A stretch of 64,000 nt of DNA from Lachnospiraceae bacterium (GTDB taxonomy: Bacteria; Bacillota; Clostridia; Lachnospirales; Lachnospiraceae), in contig CABJAB010000002.1 in the NCBI GenBank assembly GCA_902363445.1, positions 1 through 64,000 of the forward strand, written 5' to 3'. Below, piece after piece: positions 8,300 through 17,700 of this stretch (position 1 is the stretch's first letter; every line of letters starts with the position of its first letter). The notes beneath the pieces were generated by a model. It made no database searches and was not told the origin of the DNA. It worked only from the letters and a program-made list of their open reading frames with translations. A program made the translations under genes and the position numbers.

Positions 8300-9355
8300 A
8301 TGAACATCACTGAATATTTGACGGAAGCGACCGATCAGGACGCGTCTGACGTGTTTATCGTCGTCGGACGTCCTTTATCCATTAAAGTAAATGGGATTTT
8401 GCGTGAGATGACAGACAGCCCTCTGTTGCCGGCAGATACGGAACAGCTGATAAAAGAGATTTATGATATGGATGAGGGACGGGATATGGACCGCCTCATA
8501 AAGAGCGGGGATGATGATTTTTCCTTTGCGATCCGGGGCGTGTCCAGATTCCGCGCCAGCGTTTATAAGCAGAGGGGGACTCTGGCGGCCGTGGTACGTG
8601 TCATCACGTTCCAGATTCCGGAGCCGGCGGAGCTTGGAATCACGCCGGAGGTGCTCGGCCTTGCGGATTATACGAAGGGGCTTGTCCTGGTCACCGGACC
8701 GGCCGGCAGTGGAAAATCCACGACGCTCGCCTGCATTATCGATCAGATAAACAGTACCAGAGAGGATCATATCATCACGTTGGAGGATCCTCTGGAATTT
8801 CTTCATTCCCATAAAAAGAGCATCGTCAGCCAGAGAGAGATCAACTCCGATACGGAGAGCTACATTGCGGCTCTCCGGGCGGCATTAAGGCAGAGCCCCG
8901 ATGCGATCCTGCTGGGAGAGATGCGGGACTATGAAACGATCCAGGTGGCGATGACGGCGGCGGAGACGGGACATCTGATTTTGTCTACGCTTCATACCAT
9001 AGGGGCAGCCAATACCATTGACCGGATCATCGATGTGTTTCCGCCCAATCAGCAGCATCAGATCGCGGTGCAACTGTCCATGGTCCTCCGGGCGGTAGTG
9101 TCGCAGCAGCTGGTGCCTGCGGTGGACGGCCGTCTGATTCCTGTCTTTGAACGCATGACTGTTACACCGGCCATACGGAATATGATTCGGGAAAATAAGA
9201 TACATCAGATTGACGGTGTGGTGTATTCCTCCAACACCGGAGAAATGGCATCTATGGACAATGGACTGCAGAAGCTTTACAAGAGCGGACGGATCACGGC
9301 CGCTGCAGCGCTTCAGTATGCCTCCAATCCGGAGATGCTGGCAAAAAAGCTTTGA
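8300..9355 (+). CDS. PilT-like type IV pilus retraction ATPase
   Basis: This 351-residue secretion ATPase has Walker A GPAGSGKST (near residue 135), an Asp box (HIITLEDPLEF), Walker B AILLGEMRD and the His box HLILSTLHT, the order seen in PilT/PilU rather than PilB. In pili the hexamer powers filament disassembly. The ATG at 8300 is preferred over 8273: the protein then begins MNITEYL, as PilT proteins do, and AGGAAAGCAGG lies upstream. It converges on the pilin-like operon, ending 12 bases from it. No assembly ATPase (PilB) or prepilin peptidase is in the window. Confidence 0.88.
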   Translation: MNITEYLTEATDQDASDVFIVVGRPLSIKVNGILREMTDSPLLPADTEQLIKEIYDMDEGRDMDRLIKSGDDDFSFAIRGVSRFRASVYKQRGTLAAVVRVITFQIPEPAELGITPEVLGLADYTKGLVLVTGPAGSGKSTTLACIIDQINSTREDHIITLEDPLEFLHSHKKSIVSQREINSDTESYIAALRAALRQSPDAILLGEMRDYETIQVAMTAAETGHLILSTLHTIGAANTIDRIIDVFPPNQQHQIAVQLSMVLRAVVSQQLVPAVDGRLIPVFERMTVTPAIRNMIRENKIHQIDGVVYSSNTGEMASMDNGLQKLYKSGRITAAAALQYASNPEMLAKKL

Positions 9356-9367
9356 TTAGAGACGCGT

Positions 9368-9871
9368 TTATTCCAATACATTCAAATGAGTATCCGGATC
9401 CCATGCCTGGCTGGCCTTTGTCTGCCAGGCTGTTATTTTGTAATAATGGCCTCCGGGGACAGGGGAGAAAGGAATGGAGATGGTCACAGCCAGATACTGT
9501 TCATCGCTCAGAGTCTCCGTGAAGTAAAAAGAAAAGCGGTCGGAGTCGGATTCCAATGAAGTATGCCCGGCGATTGTTTCAAGATAAGAGCGGCAGGCGG
9601 AAGTATACTGGTCCATTGAAGGATTCTCCATATAAAGCTTATCCAGCCGGCTGTCGATCTCTTCCAGAAAATCCTGGGCTTTTTCACATGCCTCGTAATA
9701 GGCGGAGGTCCTCTTAGCCAGCTTGTCGTTTAACTTCCAGTCTGCATTGGCGCTCACGAAAGAGAGTACTGCGAACACCACGAGGCAGAGCAGTACAAAG
9801 ATCATGAGAATGGAAGAGGTGCCGACTCCCAGGCCGGATATGGTATTTTTATTACTGGATGTCTGTTTCAT
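9368..9871 (-). CDS. Small membrane protein, pilin-like, last in the pilus operon
   Basis: This 167-residue protein has one N-terminal membrane helix (ILMIFVLLCLVVFAVLSFVS, near residues 21-40), a helical stretch (residues 45-75) and a short beta-type tail. The shape is that of a pilin-like protein, but the Glu at position +5 is absent and the Gly-Thr before the helix is only a weak cleavage site. It sits 24 bases after the preceding pilin-like gene in the same operon. The family is not recognised. A role as a minor pseudopilin or assembly factor is inferred from context only. Confidence 0.6.
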   Translation of the reverse strand: MKQTSSNKNTISGLGVGTSSILMIFVLLCLVVFAVLSFVSANADWKLNDKLAKRTSAYYEACEKAQDFLEEIDSRLDKLYMENPSMDQYTSACRSYLETIAGHTSLESDSDRFSFYFTETLSDEQYLAVTISIPFSPVPGGHYYKITAWQTKASQAWDPDTHLNVLE

Positions 9872-9895
9872 TGGAGGACTCCTGTTTCTTGAAGA

Positions 9896-10363
9896 TCATC
9901 TGGATATGGCGGCCGGGACGGTCCTGGGTATCTGGACGGAGACGGGCAGCCGGTAAATACTGCTTCTGTCTTTGCTGATCTGGATGGAAGCGTGAGGAAT
10001 GGAGGAAGAAATCCCGTCTTTTTTTAGGAACACAGTCAGAGTATATACGGGAGAAGCGGAACTCTCTGTGCCCAGAGGTTTCCAATTCTCATCATAAGAA
10101 ATACTCAGGATATCTCCGGCATCGTTTAGACGGCTCTCGGGAAAGAGCGGCGCCAGAGCCTTGAGATCGCCGGAAACGCTCTGAAATCCTTCGGCGGCGC
10201 TTTCTGCCAGTGGTACGGCGTGGTTCAATTCTTCTGTCTGGGTCCTAGCCAGGTGTGATTTTGCGAACAGCTGCATACAGACTGCGCTGGCAAGGGAAAA
10301 AAAGAACAGCGCGAGGATCAGCTCCATTAGAAATATACTGGATTTATGTTCGGTGTGTGACAT
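9896..10363 (-). CDS. Prepilin-like protein with Glu in the N-terminal helix
   Basis: In this 155-residue protein a short charged leader (MSHTEHKSS) is followed by IFLMELILALFFFSLASAVC. If cleavage occurs after Ser9, the Glu falls at +5, as in type IV prepilins, although the usual Gly at -1 is Ser. The rest is a soluble domain with beta-type sequence. Among the small proteins of this operon it is the best pilin candidate. An 80-base gap with a GCCGC/GCGGC hairpin (10380-10397) separates it from the gene upstream, which could tune its expression relative to the others. Confidence 0.65.
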   Translation of the reverse strand: MSHTEHKSSIFLMELILALFFFSLASAVCMQLFAKSHLARTQTEELNHAVPLAESAAEGFQSVSGDLKALAPLFPESRLNDAGDILSISYDENWKPLGTESSASPVYTLTVFLKKDGISSSIPHASIQISKDRSSIYRLPVSVQIPRTVPAAISR

Positions 10364-10443
10364 ATTGAAAACCCTTTCTGCCGCTTAACGGTGCGGCGGT
10401 CACAGGCGGAATATCGGCATTAGGCAGACAGGCGTCGTGGAAA

Positions 10444-10902
10444 TCAGGTCCCGGACGACTTGAGATGCAGGTATAAAGAGACAGTGCCTTCCTGCTTTTC
10501 CTCCGCGGATATCTCCAGAAGGCCGTCTGATTTTTCGGAAACAGAAAATCCGCTCACTTCCAGTATTTCCTGGCCTGCGTCCGGGTCGAAGGGCAGCTCC
10601 GGACGGGTCAGGAGTTCCATCAAAAAACCTTCGTGCTCGTATATATACAGTACGTATTCCTCGTTTTCACTGATTTGAGAAAGGCAGAGAATATTGTCGG
10701 CCGTTTTGACGCTTCCCGCCGTATCGTTCTGCCGTATTTTTTCCGCGACGTAGGATAAGGCAGTCCGGCTGGTATAATTTTGTTCCATGGAAGAAACAGT
10801 CCTTCCATAGACATTGACGCCGGTAATGACGAGCCCCAGAGCCGAGACTGCGAAAACGCAGAAGAGCACCAGGGTGAACAGGAAATCCGTTTTCGGTCTC
10901 AT
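10444..10902 (-). CDS. DUF4860-like pilin-operon protein
   Basis: This 152-residue protein has one membrane helix at residues 8-30 (FLFTLVLFCVFAVSALGLVI) and a predicted beta-rich outer domain. It resembles the DUF4860 proteins often found next to PilC-like genes in Lachnospiraceae; that assignment is from memory and tentative. Its start overlaps the stop of the preceding gene by 4 bases, so the two are translationally coupled. It is probably a minor pseudopilin that sits at the tip or base of the filament. Confidence 0.6.
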   Translation of the reverse strand: MRPKTDFLFTLVLFCVFAVSALGLVITGVNVYGRTVSSMEQNYTSRTALSYVAEKIRQNDTAGSVKTADNILCLSQISENEEYVLYIYEHEGFLMELLTRPELPFDPDAGQEILEVSGFSVSEKSDGLLEISAEEKQEGTVSLYLHLKSSGT

Positions 10903-11234
10903 GACGAACCCCCTATCTCCAAAATGGTCACGTCCGGCATCAGATTGGAGCCGATGGGCTGATAATCTATCCAGAAGGCAGATTCATCATAAGTGAGGCC
11001 GTAGTGCTCTTTCAGATAGAGCAGGTCAGGAGGATAAAATCCCTCGGTGGCGTAACAGTGTATAATGTTCCGGTGGACAGCCTGTTCCAGACTCTCTTTT
11101 TCCTTTGCTCTTGCGGTATCCGATACGGAAGTGATACCGCGGGCAGCCAGAAAAAGAACGGCGCAGAAAATCAGAACGGAAATCAGAAAGCCCGGAAGAC
11201 CGGTTCCGGAACGCTTATCATCAAAACGGTTCAT
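10899..11234 (-). CDS. Short pilin-like membrane protein
   Basis: This 111-residue protein has an N-terminal helix LPGFLISVLIFCAVLFLAA preceded by SGTG, which could serve as a prepilin cleavage site without the +5 Glu. The remainder is a small soluble domain (residues 45-111). A strong AGGAGG ribosome site precedes the ATG, and the stop overlaps the next gene. The family is not recognised. Position directly after the PilC-like gene marks it as a pseudopilin candidate. Confidence 0.6.
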   Translation of the reverse strand: MNRFDDKRSGTGLPGFLISVLIFCAVLFLAARGITSVSDTARAKEKESLEQAVHRNIIHCYATEGFYPPDLLYLKEHYGLTYDESAFWIDYQPIGSNLMPDVTILEIGGSS

Positions 11235-11268
11235 GGTATCCTCCTTTCTTGATACGATAAGATTATTG

Positions 11269-12321
11269 TCATCCGATATTAGTCATGATGCCCATGAGCG
11301 GAAGCATCACAGAAAGCAGTATCATACCTACCAGAATGGACATGACAGCTACCAAAGTCGGCTCCAGACGGGATACCGCCCGTGAAATGCGGTCATTGGA
11401 TTCTTCCGCACACTGGCGGGCTACCCGTTCCATGACCTGGTCGAGGGAACCGGAAAAGATTCCCACGCTGACCATACGGGCGTAAAGGCCGGAAAAAATA
11501 CCGGATTCTCTGAATGCTGTGCCGAGGTCCGCGCCGTCTTCCGTCCGCTTCCGGCAGTCCTCGATCTTTTTACGGAGTGCAGGACTTTCTGTCAGTTTGC
11601 CGGAAAGCTCCAGGCTTTCATCGGAGTCAAGGCCGCTTTTCAAGGTGATCGCCATTCCGTCGGCAAAACGGCTTAAAGATGTTGTCTCGTATATTCTTCT
11701 GGTGAGAGGAAAACGGCGTCCGATGGAATCCAGATGCCGCCGGCCGCTTTTTGTACGGAACAGATAGACGGCGGTCAGAAGAAGGACAGCGGCCAGAATC
11801 AGAAAAATCAGGCTGTACCGGCTGAGCCAGGCGCCGATACCCATGATGCCTTTTGAAATCCCGTTCATTTCCGTGCCGAGCTGGGAATATACCTGGCTGA
11901 AGATAGGCATGACCTTGATGATGAGCACCAGGATGACCACAAGCATCATGCCGATCATGATACAGGGATAGGTGACGGCGCTTTTTATATTCTTGGAGAG
12001 AGCCTCCTGTCTGTCATAATAGACGGCCAAAGAAGAAAATACCTCGTCCAGCTGCCCGGCCCGTTCTCCGATCTCCGTCATATCCAGGAAATAGCGGGGA
12101 AAGACACCGGTCTTTACCAGAGCGGCATAGAGGCTGCCGCCTGCGTCCAGGGTGCCGGAAATAGATTCCAGGATGGCTTTTCCGCCTGAATTTTCCAAGT
12201 TCTCCGTTAATATGGAAATACCCTCTGCCGCGGAGATACCGGCCTTAAGCATCATGGACATCTGCTCGCAGAAGGTTGAAAGCTCCCGGTTGTTCAGTGG
12301 CTTATTCGCATTACGTCCCAT
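11269..12321 (-). CDS. PilC/GspF-like inner-membrane platform protein
   Basis: This 350-residue protein has two related GspF domains (near residues 10-135 and 210-335), each ending in membrane segments, with a third segment in the middle (SLIFLILAAVLLLTAVYLF). Family-typical pieces are ELSTFCEQMSMMLKAGISA at the start and DMTEIGERAGQLDEVF. Such proteins form the membrane platform on which type IV pili or type II secretion filaments are built, and they contact the ATPase. It is followed, 34 bases on, by the small pilin-like genes. Together with the PilT-like ATPase it makes a reduced pilus system. Confidence 0.9.
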   Translation of the reverse strand: MGRNANKPLNNRELSTFCEQMSMMLKAGISAAEGISILTENLENSGGKAILESISGTLDAGGSLYAALVKTGVFPRYFLDMTEIGERAGQLDEVFSSLAVYYDRQEALSKNIKSAVTYPCIMIGMMLVVILVLIIKVMPIFSQVYSQLGTEMNGISKGIMGIGAWLSRYSLIFLILAAVLLLTAVYLFRTKSGRRHLDSIGRRFPLTRRIYETTSLSRFADGMAITLKSGLDSDESLELSGKLTESPALRKKIEDCRKRTEDGADLGTAFRESGIFSGLYARMVSVGIFSGSLDQVMERVARQCAEESNDRISRAVSRLEPTLVAVMSILVGMILLSVMLPLMGIMTNIG

Positions 12322-12332
12322 TGGAATCCCCC

Positions 12333-13298
12333 TTAATAGATAAACTTTGTTTGATAGTTGTCTCCCTTGCCGATGAAGTCTTTCAGATCCTTAGAGCTGG
12401 AATTGGCGGCAAAGGTCGGATCCATGAGCTTCCATTCGGATCCGTCGAATTCAATAATGCCGTTTACCCAGCCCAGCTCATCGATGTGAGTGCTGATCCA
12501 GGCATGATATACCGTTCCGGCGTATCCAATCTCCAAACGGGTCGGAATCCGCTGTGTCCGCAGCATCGCGGCCATCAGAGCGGCATAATCGAAGCAGATG
12601 CCTGTGCCGGAATTGAGGATTTCATCTACCTCAGGCACATAGCCGCTCTGCACGGAGCTTGCCTTGCCTTTATCATAAGAAATATTTTGGACGATGTAAT
12701 CATACACACGGGTTATCACTTCCAGGTCGTCGGAAGCGCCCTCTGCCAATTCAGCGCCTTTGGCCACGGTTTTGCTGTCGGGCGTAAAGTTCACATATTG
12801 GTTGGGATAGAGATAAGGAGAGAATTCGTTGGTGATAAAAGCCTCCACCGTCTGGGAGAAAGCGTTGATATAGCTGGATTCCGTTCCGGCCTGCCGTTCG
12901 AATACCGAGACTTTATAAGTGCCGTCGCCGTCTGTGAGCGGAAAGGTTTCATATCCGTCCTGCATCGTATACGTATAAAGAGTCCCGGAGGGAGTGAGGA
13001 GCTGGAGCTTTACCTTTTCCACATCTCCGGTATATTGGACCATCACATAGCCGTCCTCCAGGTGAGAGGCATCCATGGATACCAGCTCGTTTCCGTAGGT
13101 GACTTCTCCGGAGGGGTCCGGCATCAGGACTACAGGAGTGCTGTCGCGGTCCCCGCCGCCGGTTTCGTTTTCCGGACCGGGATATGTTTCCTTTTGGACG
13201 GAAGAAGCATCCGGCTCTTTATCGGAACCACAGCCGCATAGGAACAATACGGCACAGGCAATCAGACTAAAGAAAAGAAAGAATCGTTTATGATACAT
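12333..13298 (-). CDS. Transglutaminase-like lipoprotein
   Basis: This 321-residue protein has a lipoprotein signal ending in FLCGCGS and a transglutaminase-like core with the triad Cys in GTGICFDYAALMAAML, His in YHAWIS and Asp in LMDPTFA. The family includes cysteine proteases and amide-forming or amide-breaking enzymes at the cell surface. The ATG at 13298 is preferred because GAGGG lies upstream; an in-frame ATG at 13313 lacks a site. It lies between the regulator and the PilC-like gene. It may process surface proteins of this region, but no substrate is known. Confidence 0.8.
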   Translation of the reverse strand: MYHKRFFLFFSLIACAVLFLCGCGSDKEPDASSVQKETYPGPENETGGGDRDSTPVVLMPDPSGEVTYGNELVSMDASHLEDGYVMVQYTGDVEKVKLQLLTPSGTLYTYTMQDGYETFPLTDGDGTYKVSVFERQAGTESSYINAFSQTVEAFITNEFSPYLYPNQYVNFTPDSKTVAKGAELAEGASDDLEVITRVYDYIVQNISYDKGKASSVQSGYVPEVDEILNSGTGICFDYAALMAAMLRTQRIPTRLEIGYAGTVYHAWISTHIDELGWVNGIIEFDGSEWKLMDPTFAANSSSKDLKDFIGKGDNYQTKFIY

Positions 13299-13319
13299 AT
13301 AAATAGCCCTCATGGAAGA

Positions 13320-14507
13320 TCAAATGATTTCCTTGATATTGATTTCCAGCTCTACGTTTGGAGCCTGCCGCTCCTGCCCATAGCGGGCTCGGGTGCGCTC
13401 TATGGCGATATGGCAGCCGGCTTCGTTGGGCACGGTCAGAATCAAAGAAAATTGGGAATAGCTGGATTGGGTAAAGACATCGTTTTTACGCAGAAAGTGC
13501 TTGATCACATTTCTCAGGATATCCATTTCCGCTTTGACATCACTGGTGATCGTTTCCCGGTTATCCGCGTCCTTCAAAGTCAGGAGCACCAGGTAGCGTT
13601 TACTCCGGATGCGGTGCAGAGAACGCATATTGATCTGGTAGATATTTTTAAAAACATCAAAATTGCAGTAAAAGCTTCCTTTGGAATTTTTATCCTCTTT
13701 CAGATTTTCCTCCAGATCGTCGATGTTCATCTGATGACTTCTGGTCGCCTGGAGGATTTTACAGTAGAGATCTTCCAGGGATTCAGAAATATCTACTCCA
13801 TATCTATTATTGAACAGATTGAGGATATCATGATAATAATCCAGGGCTTTATGGGGATATCCCAACTGGAGATAGGCGTTTAAGGTCTCTTTATGGATAT
13901 TCTCGTTCATAATATCCAGATGGTTGGCCTGTTCACACAGATCCAGGATCTCCTGATACTGTCCGTCGGATTTCAAATAATCGCACATGGCCATGACGCA
14001 TTTGACATACAGATTCTGGTAATATATGCTCCGGAACATCACCCACTCCTCCTGATTCAGGGAGGGGAGAAAGTTTCCCTGGTATATTCGGAACATTTCC
14101 TGGTAATAGCGGTACTGCTGGACTTCATATGGTTCTTTCTGAGCCAGATTGTAAAGAGTTTCAAACCTCTCGATGTCAATCTGGCAGTCCAGAGCGCTGT
14201 TCCAGGCGTAGGCGTTCCGGGTGAAGAGGATACAGTTGGCGGATATGCCGGGAAAGAACCGGGTCAGCTCGCGCCTTGCCCGATATACCAGGTTTCGGAG
14301 CGCACCGGTGGGATTAGAGAGCTCCTCCTCCGGCCAGAGGATCTCGATGAGCTTATCCTTGGAGACCTCCACGCCTTTATTCGCGATCAGATATGCGATC
14401 AAGGTAGTGATCTGCATGCTTTTGCTGGAGGTGGGAGCATACTGATGAAATTCATTCTGTATGGAGAATTCGCCAAACATTTTTATGCGTAACTGTTCTG
14501 TTCCCAT
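13320..14507 (-). CDS. SARP/BTAD-type transcriptional regulator
   Basis: This 395-residue protein has an N-terminal OmpR-like winged-helix domain (residues 5-100; ISKDKL-type helix seen as VSKDKLIEILWPEE, then ALRNLVYRARREL), a bacterial transcriptional activation (BTAD) helical-repeat domain (residues 105-255) and a C-terminal domain of about 120 residues (KRYLVLLTLKDADNRE) with the look of a degenerate nucleotide-cyclase fold without a GGDEF motif. SARP-type proteins bind direct heptamer repeats beside the -10 box. Such repeats stand upstream of the divergent adhesin gene and again at 28921-28938. It is the first gene of the pilin-like operon. Confidence 0.85.
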   Translation of the reverse strand: MGTEQLRIKMFGEFSIQNEFHQYAPTSSKSMQITTLIAYLIANKGVEVSKDKLIEILWPEEELSNPTGALRNLVYRARRELTRFFPGISANCILFTRNAYAWNSALDCQIDIERFETLYNLAQKEPYEVQQYRYYQEMFRIYQGNFLPSLNQEEWVMFRSIYYQNLYVKCVMAMCDYLKSDGQYQEILDLCEQANHLDIMNENIHKETLNAYLQLGYPHKALDYYHDILNLFNNRYGVDISESLEDLYCKILQATRSHQMNIDDLEENLKEDKNSKGSFYCNFDVFKNIYQINMRSLHRIRSKRYLVLLTLKDADNRETITSDVKAEMDILRNVIKHFLRKNDVFTQSSYSQFSLILTVPNEAGCHIAIERTRARYGQERQAPNVELEINIKEII

Positions 14508-14563
14508 TGATCCGTACCACCTTTCCGAAGATAAAAAAGAACCTCAAAATCTCAGACACAGCC

Positions 14564-14592
14564 ATTATATCAGGAGAATATGGGAAATACAA
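14564..14592 (-). promoter_or_regulatory. Promoter of the regulator/pilin-like operon
   Basis: Read on the minus strand, a TTGTAT -35 box (14592-14587) and a TATAAT -10 box (14569-14564) are 17 bp apart, about 57 bases before the regulator's ATG. No TGTGA heptamers are present, so this promoter may be constitutive. Confidence 0.6.
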
Positions 14593-14649
14593 GAAAAATG
14601 AGAAACAAACCTGCTTATTTTCAATAATTCAGTAGTTTGCTTGATATTG

Positions 14650-14682
14650 TGTGACAGCGGTGTGACAAGTCTGGTGTATAAT
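14650..14682 (+). promoter_or_regulatory. Adhesin promoter with SARP-type direct heptamers
   Basis: TGTGACA (14650-14656), spacer GCGG, TGTGACA (14661-14667), nine bases, then TATAAT (14677-14682). There is no good -35 box; the second heptamer takes its place, as in SARP-activated promoters. The same layout is at 28921-28953. A second TATAATAGCA copy lies 21 bases downstream (14698-14707). Confidence 0.75.
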
Positions 14683-14766
14683 AGCAAAAAAATGATTTAT
14701 AATAGCAGAATTGGGCTCCTGCGATGGCAATAATGTATTTTGGATAATGAGGAGGAATAAAGAAAT

Positions 14767-17700
14767 ATGAAGAAAACAGGGATGAGGAAAAAAAGGTTCC
14801 TTGCGCTATTTTTGGCGTTGTTGATCGTATTGGGGATGGCAGTGCCGTCTTCCCATGATCTGGATTCTTTGGCAGAAGGGACGGCGGCATCTTCTTTGGA
14901 ATCCGATTCCTCTGAGACCAGCGCGCCGGAGACGACCTCTCCGTCCACGGAAGAATCGAGCACATCAGCAGAACAGACGGCCGAGGAGCCGGAGACCGGC
15001 ATTTCTTCTGATCCGGTGTCTCTGTATGCGGAACCGAATGCGGGAGAGGCAATCCTGACTTTGACGACTAGTATCAATACGGCTCATCAGGGATATGTGG
15101 TATCCGGAGAGAAGATGACGCTCAACCTGTCTTTCACGGTACCTCCTCTTTCCAGCGGCGAGAATTATAATGCCGGGATCGTACAGATCGAATTGCCGGA
15201 AGGTGTCACAGTGGGACAGCTGGAAGGCGCTTCTATTTTTGAAAAGACAGAACAGATCGGCACTACATATCTGATGACGCTGTCAAGCCTTGAGTCGGGA
15301 CGCGCGTATGAGGCCTCTCTGCCGATCCAGACAGAGAACTTTGTCTTAGAGAACAACAGTACACTGAGCTTTCCTACTGTTTTCCGAGCTTCTTATAAGG
15401 TAGACGGTGAAGATCAGCCGAGACAGATGGAAATCGAAAAAACCCCCAGTATTTCCGTGAAAGCTACGGATGGCTGGCGGGTGGAAAAATCAGTGGAGAC
15501 AAAAGACGGCGAAGCCGTCATCAACAAGGTGACGGACGGCGATACTCAGTATTACGAGGTAAAATACACCATAGACGCTGTCAACCAGATGTCGGAAAAT
15601 CCTACGGAAGAAGAAATGAAACAGACTGTCTGGAACCGGGAAGGCCGTCTTGACTTTGCCCAGTCAGTAGGGAAGCCTGTTTTTTCCCTGATTGATGAGC
15701 TTCCGGCGAACACGCCTGCCGGCGGCGGAGCTACTGTGGTTTCAGTCGCTACGGCGGGACGGGGAGTCCTCCAGGAGGGAACCGACTATGTGGTGAATAA
15801 AAATGGAGCAGGCGAAGCGTCCTCTATTGAGTTCGTTTCTTTGGATCAGCTTAAGGAAACAGATCCCAATGAATATCAATATGTGGATGACGGTGCTTAT
15901 ATCGATACAAAGTACACCGTAGTCCTTCGGTATCCGGTCAGTGCGTATCAGTCCTCGGCCGATGAGGATCTGAAGACCTGGACTCTTCAGAACACAGCGA
16001 AGCTTCATTACCAGCTGATCGGAGAAAATCCGGCGGATAAGTCTGCCGATGCACAGATCGTCCTCGGAGAATATGATGACAACACAGAATCCGCGGATAT
16101 CGTAGTAGAGAAGTGGATCCAGGTGGGAACCATGGAGAAGCTCCTGGACGCGTCCGCTTCCAGTGACTATGGAACAGCCGCCTTCGGCCTTTATAAGGCG
16201 GAAACGGGTTCTGAGGTGGCCAATGACATCCATAATAAAGCGGTCGGGAATCCGAAAGTTACAGGCAGCAACGGACAGGTGGTATTTTCCGGGCTTCTTG
16301 TCGGAAAGTCCTATTACCTGGAAGAGGTATCCGCGCCAAACGGCTTTGAAAGTGCGACGGCTGCCGGAAGGGTGAAGATCACTGTAAACCAGGATAAGAG
16401 CATCACGGTGGAGAATGCTCCGGAAGGGGTGGAGGTCTCCTCTGGTATCATAAAGGTCACGGACCATACAGACACTCTGGGACGCCTGGAGTTTTATAAA
16501 TATGGAAAGAACGCTGCCGGGGCGACTGCGCCGATGGAGGGCGTGACGTTTACGTTGACCAGCAAGACAGAGCCTTCCCGGACCTATGAAGCTGTATCGG
16601 GGGCGGACGGGTATGTCTGCTTTGAGGCTGTTCCGGCTGGAGACTATGTGCTGTCGGAGACAGCTCTGCCCGCAGGCGCAGAGCCGGAATATGAATTGGG
16701 GGCGCCCAGGGATGTAACGGTAGCGGCGGATGCAGTCAGCCATCCATCCTGGAGCGACGAGGGGAGCACGGCAGAGAAGCCGGTATTTCTGAATCAGTCT
16801 CACTATGGATATCTGACGATTATAAAGAAAGATGAGGATGCGGATCAGCATGGACAGGATATTCTGCTTTCGGGAGCTAAATTCGGTATTTACACCGACG
16901 AAGAGTGCCTGGCCGCGGCGACGGATACAAACGGGGCGGAGGTGATCCTTGTCACAGACGGCCGGGGGAAGGCTGCTTCTCCTATGCTGCCTGCGGGGAA
17001 TTATTGGCTGAAGGAGCTGGAGGCACCGGATAACTACGTCCTGGATCCCACGGCCATTCCTGTCACGATCGTCGAGCAGACGACTGTGGAAAAGAGTCTC
17101 ACCAATGTAAAGAAGGTCCCGCTGATCATCAATAAGATCGGGGTACTGAGCGGCACAGACAGCGGGACTCCTTATAAGGAGCAGCTTAAGGACGCGGAAT
17201 TTAACATTTACGACGCGGAAACAGGCGGAAATCTTCTGGAAACTTTGGTGACTTATCTGGATCCCACCGGACATTCGGTTTCCAAGATCAAGGGTACGGA
17301 GAATGAGCAGCTTTTGCTGCCTGCCGGTACTTATTGGTATGAAGAGACCGCGGCGCCTGCCGGATATACCCAGATATCAGGGCGCCATGAGATAAGCATC
17401 AGCAAAGGGAATTCGGAAACAACGGTGGAAAATACCACTGTCTTCGGCCAGATCCGTATCCGGAAGACGGACGCTGCCGACAGCAGCCGGAATCTGTCCG
17501 GGGCAGTATTTGAAATCTATGACAACGAAGCGTGTTCGGGAACGCCGGCAGGGACTATTACCACGGACAGCAGCGGATATGGACTTTCTCCGATCCTGCC
17601 TGTGGATAAGCATTATTATCTGAAGGAAGTGACAGCTCCTGCAGGCTATTCAGTCCTTACAGAGGTCATAAAGGGAACGGACGCTTCCGGGAACGGGACC

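Noticed and set aside
15742..17274. A 510-codon minus-strand frame
   Set aside because: Also antisense to the adhesin, with no ribosome site and no recognisable domain.
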